From contig CAZVJY010000002.1 of the NCBI GenBank assembly GCA_964626685.1, positions 124,001 through 188,000 of the forward strand: a stretch of 64,000 nucleotides of DNA. Direction: 5' to 3'. The notes below the pieces were generated by a model. The model made no database searches and was not told the origin of the DNA. It was given only the letters and a program-made list of their open reading frames with translations. Origin of the DNA: RGEC01 sp964626685 (GTDB lineage: Bacteria > Bacteroidota > Bacteroidia > NS11-12g > UBA955). Positions 17,029 to 25,942 of this stretch are shown in pieces (position 1 is the first letter of the stretch; each line of letters starts with the position of its first letter). Both the position numbers and the translations under genes were made by a program.

Positions 17029-17061
17029 TTTGCCGGCAGCGTCAAAGCGGGAGTAAATTTG
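17029..17061 (+). promoter_or_regulatory. Promoter of uvrD/pcrA
   Basis: TTTG (17029-17032), 21 bases, then TAAATTTG (17054-17061) match both halves of the Bacteroidota consensus with normal spacing. The ATG at 17071 is only 9 bases further, giving a very short leader and ruling against the alternative start at 17017. Confidence 0.7.
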
Positions 17062-17070
17062 TGGTTCTCT

Positions 17071-19377
17071 ATGCGCTGGCCCGATCAAAATGAACCCGAT
17101 GACATTCCGCCGTACCTGGAAAAACTGAATGACCCTCAAAGACAGGCGGTTACCCATACCGACGGCCCTGTCATGATTATTGCCGGCGCAGGCTCGGGAA
17201 AAACGCGGGTGCTAACTTTCCGAATTGCACATCTGCTGAACAAAGGCGTAGACCCGTTCAGTATTCTTTCGTTGACTTTCACCAATAAAGCGGCACGCGA
17301 AATGCGAAACCGTATTGAAAACCTTGTGGGGCCTGCGGCCAAAAGTCTTTGGATGGGCACATTTCACAGTGTTTTTGCGAGAATACTAAGACAGGAAGCC
17401 GAAAAACTGGGATATCCGTCCAATTTTACCATTTACGATACGGATGATAGCAAAAGCCTGATAAAAAGTATTCTGAAAGAGTTTAACCTGGACGACAAAA
17501 CCTATAAGCCCGGCATGGTGCTGAGCCGCATCAGCATGGCAAAAAACAACCTGATTACAGCAGCTGCCTACAGCCGCAACGAGGAGCTTAACCAACAGGA
17601 TAAAAACGCCAACCGTCCCAAGTTCGGAGATATTTTCACGGCCTATTCCGAACGTTGCTTCAGGGCAGGTGCCATGGATTTTGATGATATTCTCATCAAT
17701 ACCTACATACTGCTTGAAAAACACGCAGATGTGTGCCACAAATGGCAGCACCGCTTCAAGTACGTTATGGTAGACGAGTATCAGGATACCAATACGGTTC
17801 AGTATATGATTACCAAGCGCATTGCGGCTGTGCATCAAAATATATGCGTGGTGGGTGACGATGCACAGAGCATTTATGCCTTTCGCGGTGCAAACATCCA
17901 GAACATCCTCAACTTTAACCGCGATTATCCGGACGTTTTTACTGTGAAGCTGGAACAGAACTACCGTAGTACCCGTAACATTGTCAATGCCGCCTCCAGT
18001 GTCATTAAAAACAACCGAAAACAACTGGACAAAGAAGTTTGGACAGCCAATGAAACCGGTGATAAAATCAAGGTAGTCCGATCTGCCACTGACAGCGATG
18101 AAGCCCGTTTTGTAGCCCAGCAAATCATTGAACAGAAAAACCAGAAACACCTTCCCAACAAGGCTTTCGCCATTCTCTACCGAACCAATAGCCAAAGCCG
18201 GAGCTTTGAGGAAGCGTTAAGAAGACAGAGCATAGATTACCGTATATACGGTGGCACCAGTTTCTACCAGCGCAAGGAAATCAAGGACTTACTTTCATAC
18301 CTCAGGCTAACTGTTAACCCGAATGACGAGGAAGCCCTGAAACGCATCATCAATTATCCCGCCAGGGGTATTGGCGATACAACCATCAATAGGCTATTGT
18401 TTCTTGCATCTGAAAACAAAACCGGTATCTGGGAAATTGCAGCCAATGCCCGCAATTATCCTGATTTGGGAACAGGCGCCCCAAGGGTAGAGAATTTTGC
18501 AATCATGATGAAAAGCTTTATGGCCATGACCACAACACACAATGCCTATGAACTGGCCACGCATGTAGCAAAACAAACCACCTTACTCAAAACGCTGTAC
18601 GACGATAAAACGGTTGAAGGTATCAGCCGGTATGAAAACGTGACCGAATTGCTGAATGGCATTCAGGAATTCACGGAAGATGACGAAAGCGAGAAGGACA
18701 AAACGCTTGCAAATTTCCTGGAAGAAGTAGCCTTGTATACCGATGATCAGAAAGACAAGGATCCTGACCGAGACTGCGTGAGCATGATGACCATACATAG
18801 CAGTAAGGGCCTTGAATTTCCCCATGTGTTTATAGGCGGACTGGAAGAAAACCTTTTCCCATCACAAATGGCTTTGACCTCCAGGGCTGATCTGGAAGAA
18901 GAGAGACGGTTGTTTTATGTTGCTATAACCCGTGCCGAAAAAGCCCTGACCCTTTGTTACGCAAGCAGCCGTTTCAAATACGGAAGCCTTACCCCCTGCG
19001 AACCCAGCCGTTTTATTGATGAAATAGACAACCAGTATCTGGATATGAACCTGGCTGGACTGAAAAAAGAAAGTCCGCTGAATGCCCTGTTTGAAAGACG
19101 TGAAAATCGCCAGGGAACTGAAAAAACACCTGTTTCTACACTACTTGGATCAAATGCTGTAAAAAACACCAACCTTCCGGAACCGGATCCCAATTTTGAA
19201 GCCGGCGACATCAGCGGCTTGAAAGCAGGCGATAAAGTTCAGCATCAGCGATTCGGAAATGGAACCGTGAACGCCATCGAAGGAGAAGCAGACAGCAGGA
19301 AAGCAACGGTAATGTTTGAAGGCCTTGGCGAGAAAAAACTGGTATTAAAATTCGCCAAAATGCGTATTATTGAATAG
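17071..19377 (+). CDS. uvrD: ATP-dependent DNA helicase UvrD/PcrA
   Basis: 768 residues. A superfamily 1A 3'-5' helicase for nucleotide-excision and replication repair. Motifs in order: AGAGSGKTRVL (Walker A, near residue 36), LTFTNKAAREM (Ia), VDEYQDTN (II, near 232), VGDDAQSIYAFRGA (III, near 262), LEQNYRSTRNI (IV), MTIHSSKGLEFPHVFIGGLE (V, near 573) and LFYVAITRAEKAL (VI). A Tudor-like C-terminal part (GDKVQHQRFGNGTV near 720) as in PcrA is present. The ATG at 17071 fits the promoter. Its last 11 bases overlap the convergent DUF5723 gene. Confidence 0.95.
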   Translation: MRWPDQNEPDDIPPYLEKLNDPQRQAVTHTDGPVMIIAGAGSGKTRVLTFRIAHLLNKGVDPFSILSLTFTNKAAREMRNRIENLVGPAAKSLWMGTFHSVFARILRQEAEKLGYPSNFTIYDTDDSKSLIKSILKEFNLDDKTYKPGMVLSRISMAKNNLITAAAYSRNEELNQQDKNANRPKFGDIFTAYSERCFRAGAMDFDDILINTYILLEKHADVCHKWQHRFKYVMVDEYQDTNTVQYMITKRIAAVHQNICVVGDDAQSIYAFRGANIQNILNFNRDYPDVFTVKLEQNYRSTRNIVNAASSVIKNNRKQLDKEVWTANETGDKIKVVRSATDSDEARFVAQQIIEQKNQKHLPNKAFAILYRTNSQSRSFEEALRRQSIDYRIYGGTSFYQRKEIKDLLSYLRLTVNPNDEEALKRIINYPARGIGDTTINRLLFLASENKTGIWEIAANARNYPDLGTGAPRVENFAIMMKSFMAMTTTHNAYELATHVAKQTTLLKTLYDDKTVEGISRYENVTELLNGIQEFTEDDESEKDKTLANFLEEVALYTDDQKDKDPDRDCVSMMTIHSSKGLEFPHVFIGGLEENLFPSQMALTSRADLEEERRLFYVAITRAEKALTLCYASSRFKYGSLTPCEPSRFIDEIDNQYLDMNLAGLKKESPLNALFERRENRQGTEKTPVSTLLGSNAVKNTNLPEPDPNFEAGDISGLKAGDKVQHQRFGNGTVNAIEGEADSRKATVMFEGLGEKKLVLKFAKMRIIE

Positions 19378-20809
19378 ATGTCGGGTCAATAGGCGCAGCC
19401 TTACCACTGCCATTGGTGCGCCCTTCATAGCCCCCAGTGCCGCGGCTTTTGGCCCTTCCGAAAGTCAGGTTGATTCCAGCCCTGAAAGCGGCTCCCCTGG
19501 CACTTCCCGGCGTAAACGGTGCCAGAAAATTCTCAGAAGCAAAATAGGTTTGAACAGCACCCGCATTAAATGCCATACATATACCCGGATTCAGCCAGGC
19601 ACGTCCATAGAAGGTATTGTTGATGTTTAAACTAAACATTTTCACAGGACGCCAAAACAGACCGAGTGTTAGTCCGCCCATCAGGCGTTTGTTATATACA
19701 TCACCATAGAACAGGGCATTCAACTTCAGGTTTTTACGGAGTGCATAAGATGCACCCAGCATCAACTCTGCACTCAGTGAACTGCTGAAAGACCTGCGCA
19801 GGGTATCCAAACCAAATAACCCGTTTAGCGAATCGGCTAGTTTGTCAAAATATTGTTCAGGGTCAAAAACTGTATCTGCAGAAGATATATTAAAACCATC
19901 GTAAACAATAGTCGCGTCTGGGTTGGCAGATACAAGGCTGGCTGTATTCTGAACCCAATTAATTGAGCCCAGATCAATTAGGCCGGCGGACAGGCTCAAC
20001 CTGTCTGAAACAGCATATTCAGCCCCCAGATCAATTCCCCAACCCTTGTTTTTAATACCCCTGTATAGTCCTGCACCATCCATTACAGACGCACTTCCGT
20101 CGGCAGTGATCAATTGACCCAGCGAGCTGGCTACATTCAATTCAACATTACTGCTCACTTCAAAAGCGTAATCTTCAGGCCTGGTTCGCACTTTCAGGCT
20201 TGCTTCCTTCAATTCGGCGCGGGTGATGCCCTTTAGGTATTTTATCCTGGCGCCAAGGGTTATTTTATCCGAAAGCCGATACGCATAGCTTAGACCAAAT
20301 TCCCTGTAGTGATAAGCATCTGCACTGAAACGAAAATCAAATGTTTCGCCCAGATTAGAACCTCCGTTACCATCTATGATGAAGCGAAACAAATCCTTGG
20401 GATAGCCGAATTTAAAACCGGCTTTATCGGTCACATTAGCAGAGAAGAAATGTTTCTTGGCCCGAAATCCAAAATGGGCCCAGGTCTGATCGGCCTTAAT
20501 GCTCAGGTAATTCTGACGTGAAAACACATCCAGCATTGCATTCAGATCCAATAAATTTCCGTTGGGATTCACTACAATGGCATTGTTTATTGCATTCAGG
20601 TTAAAACCGCTGTTGGTAGCCTGCATCCCCACGCTATTAAAGCCTGGAAATCCAATAAACCACTTACAGTCTGGCAGCAGCGCAGGATTTAAGGAACTGC
20701 GCTGAGGCAGGCTTTCCATATGGTATAAACTGAAGTTTTGCTGAGCCGACAACCAAGACCAGGCCGAAAGCAGTACCGCAAAAAGGCAGAAACGTTTAGA
20801 ATTCTGCAT
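19367..20809 (-). CDS. DUF5723-like outer-membrane beta-barrel protein
   Basis: 480 residues. Signal peptide (FCLFAVLLSAWSWLSAQ) followed by QNFSLYHMESLPQRSSLNPALLP, the opening of the DUF5723 family, then repeated amphipathic strands with aromatic girdle residues (FGLSYAYRLSDKITLGARI, KGWGIDLGAEYAVSDRLSLS), as in FadL/PorV-like barrels. Function is not established. Its start overlaps the end of the upstream lipoprotein gene by 14 bases, so the two are probably cotranscribed and may act together in the outer membrane. The 3' end overlaps uvrD by 11 bases on the opposite strand. Confidence 0.8.
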   Translation of the reverse strand: MQNSKRFCLFAVLLSAWSWLSAQQNFSLYHMESLPQRSSLNPALLPDCKWFIGFPGFNSVGMQATNSGFNLNAINNAIVVNPNGNLLDLNAMLDVFSRQNYLSIKADQTWAHFGFRAKKHFFSANVTDKAGFKFGYPKDLFRFIIDGNGGSNLGETFDFRFSADAYHYREFGLSYAYRLSDKITLGARIKYLKGITRAELKEASLKVRTRPEDYAFEVSSNVELNVASSLGQLITADGSASVMDGAGLYRGIKNKGWGIDLGAEYAVSDRLSLSAGLIDLGSINWVQNTASLVSANPDATIVYDGFNISSADTVFDPEQYFDKLADSLNGLFGLDTLRRSFSSSLSAELMLGASYALRKNLKLNALFYGDVYNKRLMGGLTLGLFWRPVKMFSLNINNTFYGRAWLNPGICMAFNAGAVQTYFASENFLAPFTPGSARGAAFRAGINLTFGRAKSRGTGGYEGRTNGSGKAAPIDPTSIQ

Positions 20810-22406
20810 CGGCTGATAGTTTAATTTCTGCGCCCAACTTAAATTTCAGTTTCTGGCCTGTGGTTATCCTCACAGGCACAGGGCTGCCGTTGACAGAGGA
20901 TGTGGAAATCCGTGCCCGCGTCCGTAATCGCTTTGCTTTGAGAATATTGGAAATGCGCGGTTTATCCACCACCAGTTCCCACTGCTCTATGGATGGCGCA
21001 ATCACATTGCCCCCTGCGTCCACATTGGCCTGTTTCAAGATATATCTAAAAGGTTGAAACAGAGAATCCAGCACCTTGTCGGCCGCATCCATAAAATAAC
21101 ACTGAATACCGGCACCCAAAGGAATCCCGTTCTCCGCCTTCACTTTAAACCTGATCATTTCTATGTAGTCGCCCTCCTTGCCAATACCCAGGTCAAGATC
21201 GGAAGTATCCTCAAGAACCAGATCTTTTGCACTTACCAGCATGGGCAACTCAACAGACACAGTCAGACCCAATGTGCTGTTATCCCAAACAAATCCGCGC
21301 CCCGGAGCGGGTACCACTCCTACTTTGTATGTGAGGTAGTGAGGCTCTGTGCGCATCACGGCGGCTACATTGCTTCCTGATGCTTTTGTTATGTATACGG
21401 AATCTGCTTTTCGGGTTTCTGTACTTCCGTCAGACGCAGCACCAACATTGCCGGATGGATTGTATGCGGTAACCGGAACAGGCGAACCGTTTCTGTCTAC
21501 CAGTGAAAGCTGCTGTATCTGATACTGCGATTGAAGTCCGGTTCCATTGTTGAAATGCACTTTAATCCTGGCATCTTCAAAAACGATGTTCCCTTTTAAA
21601 ATATCATTCGAAAAGAGTGACAAATTGATAGAATCCTGCACATCTATCAGGCTGGGCTGCCCCAGAAAACCATACAGCTTTCTGAATTTTAAACCCTGCG
21701 TAGACAAATTAAGCTGCAATTGTTCGCTACCACCAACGACACCCGATTTGGTGAGTTCCCAGGAAACTTTAACGCGAATCTGATTAAATCCCTGATTGCC
21801 TTTGGATAAATCAAGCGTTTCAACAGCAGAAACATTGTGAAAAGGACTGAGACTAATTGAGCCTCCATTGTTCCAAGCTTCAGACAGCAAAACCGGCGAA
21901 CCTGTTTTTTTAAAATCAGGAAACGCTACGGTTACTTTACCCTGATGCCCTGTAAATGCCGTGATACTGGCAGTAAACAGGCCTTCTTTCAACCAAATTG
22001 AATCATATTGAATTCCGGCACCGGGTGCAAGATCAAAAACAAAATTCCTAACCACCGATACAACACCTGCAGTGTTGAGTATATTCAGTTCCGCTGCCGT
22101 TGGCACCACTGTTCCTGAAAAATTCCTATCGTTGATATTGTAGACATCACCGGCCTTAAGTGAATAGTGCTTTTTGTTGTAATGAATAATCAGTGATTCA
22201 TCAGGGAAAGAATTTACCCAATCCGGGTTTACGAGTGCAACAGCATCTTCAAGATTCAGCTCAGCATTTACCAGCGGCGCGGCATACTGACCTTTCCATC
22301 GCACCCCGTTAACATCGTTTATTTTACGGAGAGGATCCTTCATACAGCCCGTAATCGAAAATAAAAAGATCAGTAAAAGTGCTACATTTGATGAATGTCT
22401 AATCAT
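20796..22406 (-). CDS. Large lipoprotein of unknown function, partner of DUF5723 gene
   Basis: 536 residues with a lipoprotein signal (LLLIFLFSITGC, Cys at residue 21). The mature protein is strand-rich with several Ig-like stretches (VRVKVSWELTKSGVV-like segments near residue 210, GRGFVWDNSTLGLTVSVEL near 370) and no catalytic motif I can see. ISNILKAKRLRTRARISTSS near residue 485 resembles a terminal beta-sandwich seen in other Bacteroidota surface lipoproteins. It overlaps the DUF5723 barrel gene by 14 bases. A perfect minus-strand TATTTTTG lies at 22500-22507, but 93 bases from the start, so its use is uncertain. Confidence 0.75.
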   Translation of the reverse strand: MIRHSSNVALLLIFLFSITGCMKDPLRKINDVNGVRWKGQYAAPLVNAELNLEDAVALVNPDWVNSFPDESLIIHYNKKHYSLKAGDVYNINDRNFSGTVVPTAAELNILNTAGVVSVVRNFVFDLAPGAGIQYDSIWLKEGLFTASITAFTGHQGKVTVAFPDFKKTGSPVLLSEAWNNGGSISLSPFHNVSAVETLDLSKGNQGFNQIRVKVSWELTKSGVVGGSEQLQLNLSTQGLKFRKLYGFLGQPSLIDVQDSINLSLFSNDILKGNIVFEDARIKVHFNNGTGLQSQYQIQQLSLVDRNGSPVPVTAYNPSGNVGAASDGSTETRKADSVYITKASGSNVAAVMRTEPHYLTYKVGVVPAPGRGFVWDNSTLGLTVSVELPMLVSAKDLVLEDTSDLDLGIGKEGDYIEMIRFKVKAENGIPLGAGIQCYFMDAADKVLDSLFQPFRYILKQANVDAGGNVIAPSIEQWELVVDKPRISNILKAKRLRTRARISTSSVNGSPVPVRITTGQKLKFKLGAEIKLSADAEF

Positions 22407-22507
22407 GGAAGATTTATGTTAGCTAAGTTGTGAAAGCCGCAGAAGCCAATATTTAATACAGCCTTGATTGAGACTACCACCAAAGACCTCGAAATTAAGC
22501 AAAAATA

Positions 22508-22564
22508 CTTGCTTTTCAAGAATATTTGTATTTATTTTGCACCCCCGGATTTAGGAGACCCGGG
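22508..22564 (+). promoter_or_regulatory. Candidate promoter and short leader hairpin of rpsP
   Basis: CTTG (22508-22511) and TATTTTG (22533-22539, one base short of TAnnTTTG) form an imperfect promoter. CCCGG (22544-22548) and CCGGG (22560-22564) can pair around an 11-base loop containing GGAG. The hairpin is short and may be partly upstream of the transcription start; a ribosomal-protein leader is possible but not shown. The rest of the 22407-22586 gap shows nothing clear. Confidence 0.35.
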
Positions 22565-22586
22565 CATAAAATAAAAAAAGAAGAAA

Positions 22587-23225
22587 ATGGCAACTAAAAT
22601 CAGATTGCAAAGACATGGCCGGAAGAAACGTGCTTTCTTCCACATTGTGGTGGCGGATTCGCGTGCTCCTAGGGATGGCCGTTTTATCGATAAAATCGGT
22701 ACTTACAACCCTATCACCAATCCTGCAACCATCGACATCAACTTGGAAAAGGCCGTACAATGGATGGCCAATGGCGCTCAACCCTCAGACACGGCCCGTG
22801 CCATCCTGAGTTACAAAGGCGTTCTCTACAAACACCACCTGCAGGTGGGTGTGCGCAAAGGTGCTATCACCCAGGAACAGGCTGATGCCAAATTTGCGGA
22901 ATGGATGACTTCGAAAGAAGCCAAAATCGCAGACAAGCGCAGCAACCTCGAAAAGGCTAGCAACAGCCGTAAATCGGATGCTATGAAAGCCGAAGCACAG
23001 AAGCGTGAAGCCATTGCAGCCCGCGTTCTGGCCAAGCAAAGTGCCGCCAGCGAAGAAGTAACTGAGGAAACTGAAAGTACTGAAACTGAAGCCAGCGCAG
23101 AAGTAACTGAAAACGTTGCTGCTGAGGAAACCACTGCAACAGAAGATGCAGCTGAAGAAGCGCCTGCTGCTGAAGAGCCTGCCGCTGAAGAATCAGCACC
23201 TGCTGAAGGTGAAAACGCCGAGTAA
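22587..23225 (+). CDS. rpsP: 30S ribosomal protein S16 with long Ala/Glu-rich tail
   Basis: 212 residues. The first ~80 residues are standard S16 (KIRLQRHGRKKRAFFHIVVA near 4-23, DGRFIDKIGTYNP, AILSYKGVLYKHHL). A basic Lys/Ala linker (about 90-155) and an acidic tail of Ala, Glu, Thr and Pro (about 155-212) follow, where bacterial S16 is usually 80-100 residues. Bacteroidota S16 proteins commonly have such extensions; their role is unknown. First gene of rpsP-rimM-trmD; rimM begins 6 bases after its stop. Confidence 0.95.
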   Translation: MATKIRLQRHGRKKRAFFHIVVADSRAPRDGRFIDKIGTYNPITNPATIDINLEKAVQWMANGAQPSDTARAILSYKGVLYKHHLQVGVRKGAITQEQADAKFAEWMTSKEAKIADKRSNLEKASNSRKSDAMKAEAQKREAIAARVLAKQSAASEEVTEETESTETEASAEVTENVAAEETTATEDAAEEAPAAEEPAAEESAPAEGENAE

Positions 23226-23231
23226 CCGCCC

Positions 23232-23735
23232 ATGATTCCTCCCCTGACCCGCATCGGTCGGATATCCGCAAAGCACGGATATAAAGGAGAAGTCAGCGTT
23301 GCTCTGGATGATTCTTCATTAAGTAAAAACATCAAAAAAGGGAATTTCCTTTTCGTCGAATTCGATGGCAAGGGAGTTCCCTTTCTCATTGAAAATTGCA
23401 GCGATGGCAGTTCTGTAGTAAAACTGGCTGACATTGATTCGGAAGAAGCTGCAAAAGAATTGATTGGCGCCAGCATTCTTCTGGAAAAAAGCAAGGTAAA
23501 GGAAAGCGTCATTCTCGGATTTGACCACCTTGTTGGCTTCGAAGTTTATGATGAAGATGCTGATTTCAATGCCACCATCACCCAAATTGAAATATACCCT
23601 CAAGGTCCCATGCTTGAAGTGTCAAGCAATGAAAAAAAATTGCTGATTCCTTTGGTCGAAGACTGGATAACTGAAATTGACGAAGATAAAAAACGCATAG
23701 GTATGCGGCTTCCGGCCGGACTTACCGAAATTTGA
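23232..23735 (+). CDS. rimM: Ribosome maturation factor RimM
   Basis: 167 residues. RimM binds S19 and helps mature the 30S head. N-terminal domain: RIGRISAKHGYKGEVSVAL near residue 7, then FLFVEFDGKGVPFLIEN near 38; the PRC-barrel domain starts near residue 95 (LVGFEVYDEDADF) and ends with LLIPLVEDWITEIDEDKKRI near 140, a hallmark of the family. Six-base gaps on either side show it is in one operon with rpsP and trmD. Confidence 0.93.
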   Translation: MIPPLTRIGRISAKHGYKGEVSVALDDSSLSKNIKKGNFLFVEFDGKGVPFLIENCSDGSSVVKLADIDSEEAAKELIGASILLEKSKVKESVILGFDHLVGFEVYDEDADFNATITQIEIYPQGPMLEVSSNEKKLLIPLVEDWITEIDEDKKRIGMRLPAGLTEI

Positions 23736-23741
23736 GGTAAT

Positions 23742-24437
23742 TTGTTACGCATAGATATCATATCAGCCGTTCCAGGCCTACTGGAAAGTCCCCTCAGGCA
23801 AAGCATTCCAAAAAGAGCCACAGATAAAAAGCTGGCTGAAATACATATACATAATCTGCACGATTACGGCCTGGGCAAGTACCGGCAGATCGACGACTAC
23901 CCATTTGGTGGCGGCGCAGGTATGGTGCTCATGGCAGAGCCACTCTCTGCGGTAATTGAGAAACTGCAGTCCGAAAGGAAGTACGACGAGGTTATTTACA
24001 CCAGTCCTGATGGAGAACCTTTTCAGCAAGGTATCGCAAACACACTTTCCCTGAAGGAAAACATCATCATCATTTGCGGCCATTACAAAGGCATCGACCA
24101 ACGTATCCGCGATATGTATGTTACACGCGAAATTTCGCTTGGTGATTTTGTGCTGAGCGGCGGTGAAATTGCCGCTGCAGCCATAACCGATGCAGTTGTA
24201 AGGCTGCTTCCAGGAGTACTTGGTAACGAAGAAAGTGCTTTGTCCGACAGTTTTCAGGATGGACTGCTCGCTCCTCCCCTCTACACCCGTCCCGAGGTAT
24301 TCAAAGACCGCAAAGTACCTGAAATACTTATGAGTGGCGACCATAAAAAAATTGAGGCCTGGAGACTGGAACAATCCATGGAAAGAACCCTAAAACTGAG
24401 GCCTGACTTATACAAAAAACTCGATAACGACATATAA
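23742..24437 (+). CDS. trmD: tRNA (guanine-N1)-methyltransferase TrmD
   Basis: 231 residues. TrmD methylates G37 of tRNAs, preventing frameshifting. The SPOUT knot is seen in YTSPDGEPF near 87, ICGHYKGIDQRI near 110 and REISLGDFVLSGGE near 128-141, with LPGVLGNEESALSDSF after it. The start must be TTG at 23742: the in-frame rimM stop lies at 23733 and no ATG or GTG lies between it and the conserved RIDIISAVPGLL. GAGG of the rimM stop region can serve as Shine-Dalgarno. In many bacteria rplS follows; here an exonuclease gene follows after 21 bases. Confidence 0.94.
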   Translation: MLRIDIISAVPGLLESPLRQSIPKRATDKKLAEIHIHNLHDYGLGKYRQIDDYPFGGGAGMVLMAEPLSAVIEKLQSERKYDEVIYTSPDGEPFQQGIANTLSLKENIIIICGHYKGIDQRIRDMYVTREISLGDFVLSGGEIAAAAITDAVVRLLPGVLGNEESALSDSFQDGLLAPPLYTRPEVFKDRKVPEILMSGDHKKIEAWRLEQSMERTLKLRPDLYKKLDNDI

Positions 24438-24458
24438 TTTCTTATTTTTACAACGCTG

Positions 24459-25226
24459 ATGAAACTTACCCTTAAACGCCCGCTGGTTATTTTTGATCTT
24501 GAAACAACCGGGGTTAATACCTCTTCCGACCGCATCGTGGAAATCTGTATGATTAAGGTTTTTCCCGAAGGCCACGAAGAACTGCGCACCTATCGCATCA
24601 ATCCGGGAATTCCTATTCCACCACAAGCTACTGCCGTGCATGGCATTTCAGATGAAGATGTAGCCGATAAACCCACCTTCAAAATGCTGGCAGCAGAATT
24701 GAATCAGTTCATGCAGGAATGTGATTTTGGCGGATTTAACAGCAATAAGTTTGATTTCCCTATGCTGGTGGAAGAATTTTACCGCGCCGGCCTGGAGTTT
24801 GAGGTAGAAAAGCGCAAATTCATCGATGCACAGCGTATTTTTCATGTGAAAGAACCAAGAAACCTCACGGCTGCTTATAAATTCTATTGTGACCGCACTC
24901 TGGAAAATGCCCACAGTGCCGAGGCTGACACCCTGGCGACATGGGCCATTCTAAAAGCCCAGATTGAACGATACGATGATTTGCCCGGCGACATTGATGC
25001 CTTGCATAAAATGAGCGGACAGAGCAATCTGGCAGACCTTGCAGGAAGATTTGTTTTCAATGACGCAGGAGAAGTTGTGTTTAATTTCGGAAAGCACAAA
25101 AACAAAAAAGTAAAAGATGTGCTGCGTGATGAACCCGGCTATTACAATTGGATGATGGACGGTGATTTTCCCATGCAAACCAAAAACGTACTGACCCGCA
25201 TACGGCTGAGCATGCGCAACGAATGA
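24459..25226 (+). CDS. DnaQ-like 3'-5' exonuclease (DEDDh)
   Basis: 255 residues. An exonuclease of the epsilon/RNase T superfamily. ExoI VIFDLETTGVNT near residue 10, ExoII FGGFNSNKFDFPMLVEEF near 90-107, and ExoIII HSAEADTLATWAIL near 146-159 supply the four acidic residues and the His. AVHGISDEDV near 55 is also typical. The C-terminal ~70 residues (FNFGKHKNKKVKDVL, PGYYNWMMDGDFP) resemble a short domain found after DnaQ-type nucleases in Bacteroidota. Whether it acts on DNA or RNA is open. The stop overlaps the next gene by ATGA. Confidence 0.9.
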   Translation: MKLTLKRPLVIFDLETTGVNTSSDRIVEICMIKVFPEGHEELRTYRINPGIPIPPQATAVHGISDEDVADKPTFKMLAAELNQFMQECDFGGFNSNKFDFPMLVEEFYRAGLEFEVEKRKFIDAQRIFHVKEPRNLTAAYKFYCDRTLENAHSAEADTLATWAILKAQIERYDDLPGDIDALHKMSGQSNLADLAGRFVFNDAGEVVFNFGKHKNKKVKDVLRDEPGYYNWMMDGDFPMQTKNVLTRIRLSMRNE

Positions 25227-25942
25227 AACAATTTTCCAAAGAATTTGAATCCTGGATACTGTACCGCGACGATGACTTTATCGTTGTAAACAAACCGCCA
25301 TTTGTACCATCTCTGCACGAACGCGGCAAGTTTACCCATATTTCTCTGCTCGAAATGGCCCGGGAGTTTCATCCCGATGCTACCCTTTGTCACCGACTGG
25401 ACCGCGAAACCAGCGGTGCTGTTGTAATTGCCCTCCATGCTGAAGCATACCGTCATATGAGCATTCAGTTTGAAGACCGCAAAGTGGAAAAAATTTACCA
25501 CGCGGTGGTGGAAGGTCAGATACAATTTGACGACCACCTAGTGGATTTGCCCATACAGACCGAAATACCCGGCAGGGTAAGAATTGACCGCTCAGGCAAG
25601 CCCTCGGCCACGTTCTTCAAAACCCTGGAAATCTTCCGTCATTTCACCCTCATGGAGTGCCAGCCGGTTACCGGAAGAATGCACCAGATTCGCGTCCATC
25701 TTGAATCACAAAACACCCATATCCTCGCAGATGAACTTTATGGTGGCAAAACCTTTTTGCTATCGCAACTAAAACGCAAGCACAAAGGCGAAGACAGTCC
25801 GCTGATAAAACGTTTTGCCCTCCATGCCGCCGTGATTGCCTTTCGCAAAATGGATAACGAAGTGCTGGGCATAGAAACGCCCTACCCAAAAGACATGGAA
25901 GTGTTGTTGAAAATCCTTCGCAAATACGATGCGGTTTCATGA
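25223..25942 (+). CDS. RluA-family pseudouridine synthase
   Basis: 239 residues. Converts uridine to pseudouridine in rRNA or tRNA. Motifs: ILYRDDDFIVVNKPP near residue 12, CHRLDRETSGAVVIAL near 64 with the catalytic Asp, MECQPVTGRMHQIRVHL near 137-153, and FALHAAVIAF near 197. It lacks an S4 RNA-binding domain, as in RluA and TruC-like members. Target site cannot be told. It overlaps its neighbours by 4 bases on both sides (ATGA), so exonuclease, synthase and peroxidase genes form a coupled string. Confidence 0.9.
   Translation: MKQFSKEFESWILYRDDDFIVVNKPPFVPSLHERGKFTHISLLEMAREFHPDATLCHRLDRETSGAVVIALHAEAYRHMSIQFEDRKVEKIYHAVVEGQIQFDDHLVDLPIQTEIPGRVRIDRSGKPSATFFKTLEIFRHFTLMECQPVTGRMHQIRVHLESQNTHILADELYGGKTFLLSQLKRKHKGEDSPLIKRFALHAAVIAFRKMDNEVLGIETPYPKDMEVLLKILRKYDAVS

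Noticed and set aside
17017..17070. Earlier uvrD start adding 18 residues
   Set aside because: The added peptide overlaps a full TTTG/TAnnTTTG promoter and matches nothing in UvrD; the ATG at 17071 fits the conserved N-terminus.
17386..18195. 269-codon minus-strand frame inside uvrD
   Set aside because: Antisense shadow of the conserved helicase motifs; no start signal.
22500..22507. Minus-strand TATTTTTG as promoter of the large lipoprotein gene
   Set aside because: It lies 93 bases from the start codon and has no TTTG partner, so it was noted only within that gene's entry.
24459..25226. Nuclease-based phage defence
   Set aside because: The DnaQ-like, PolB-like and PolX nucleases are scattered among housekeeping genes and show no defence partners.
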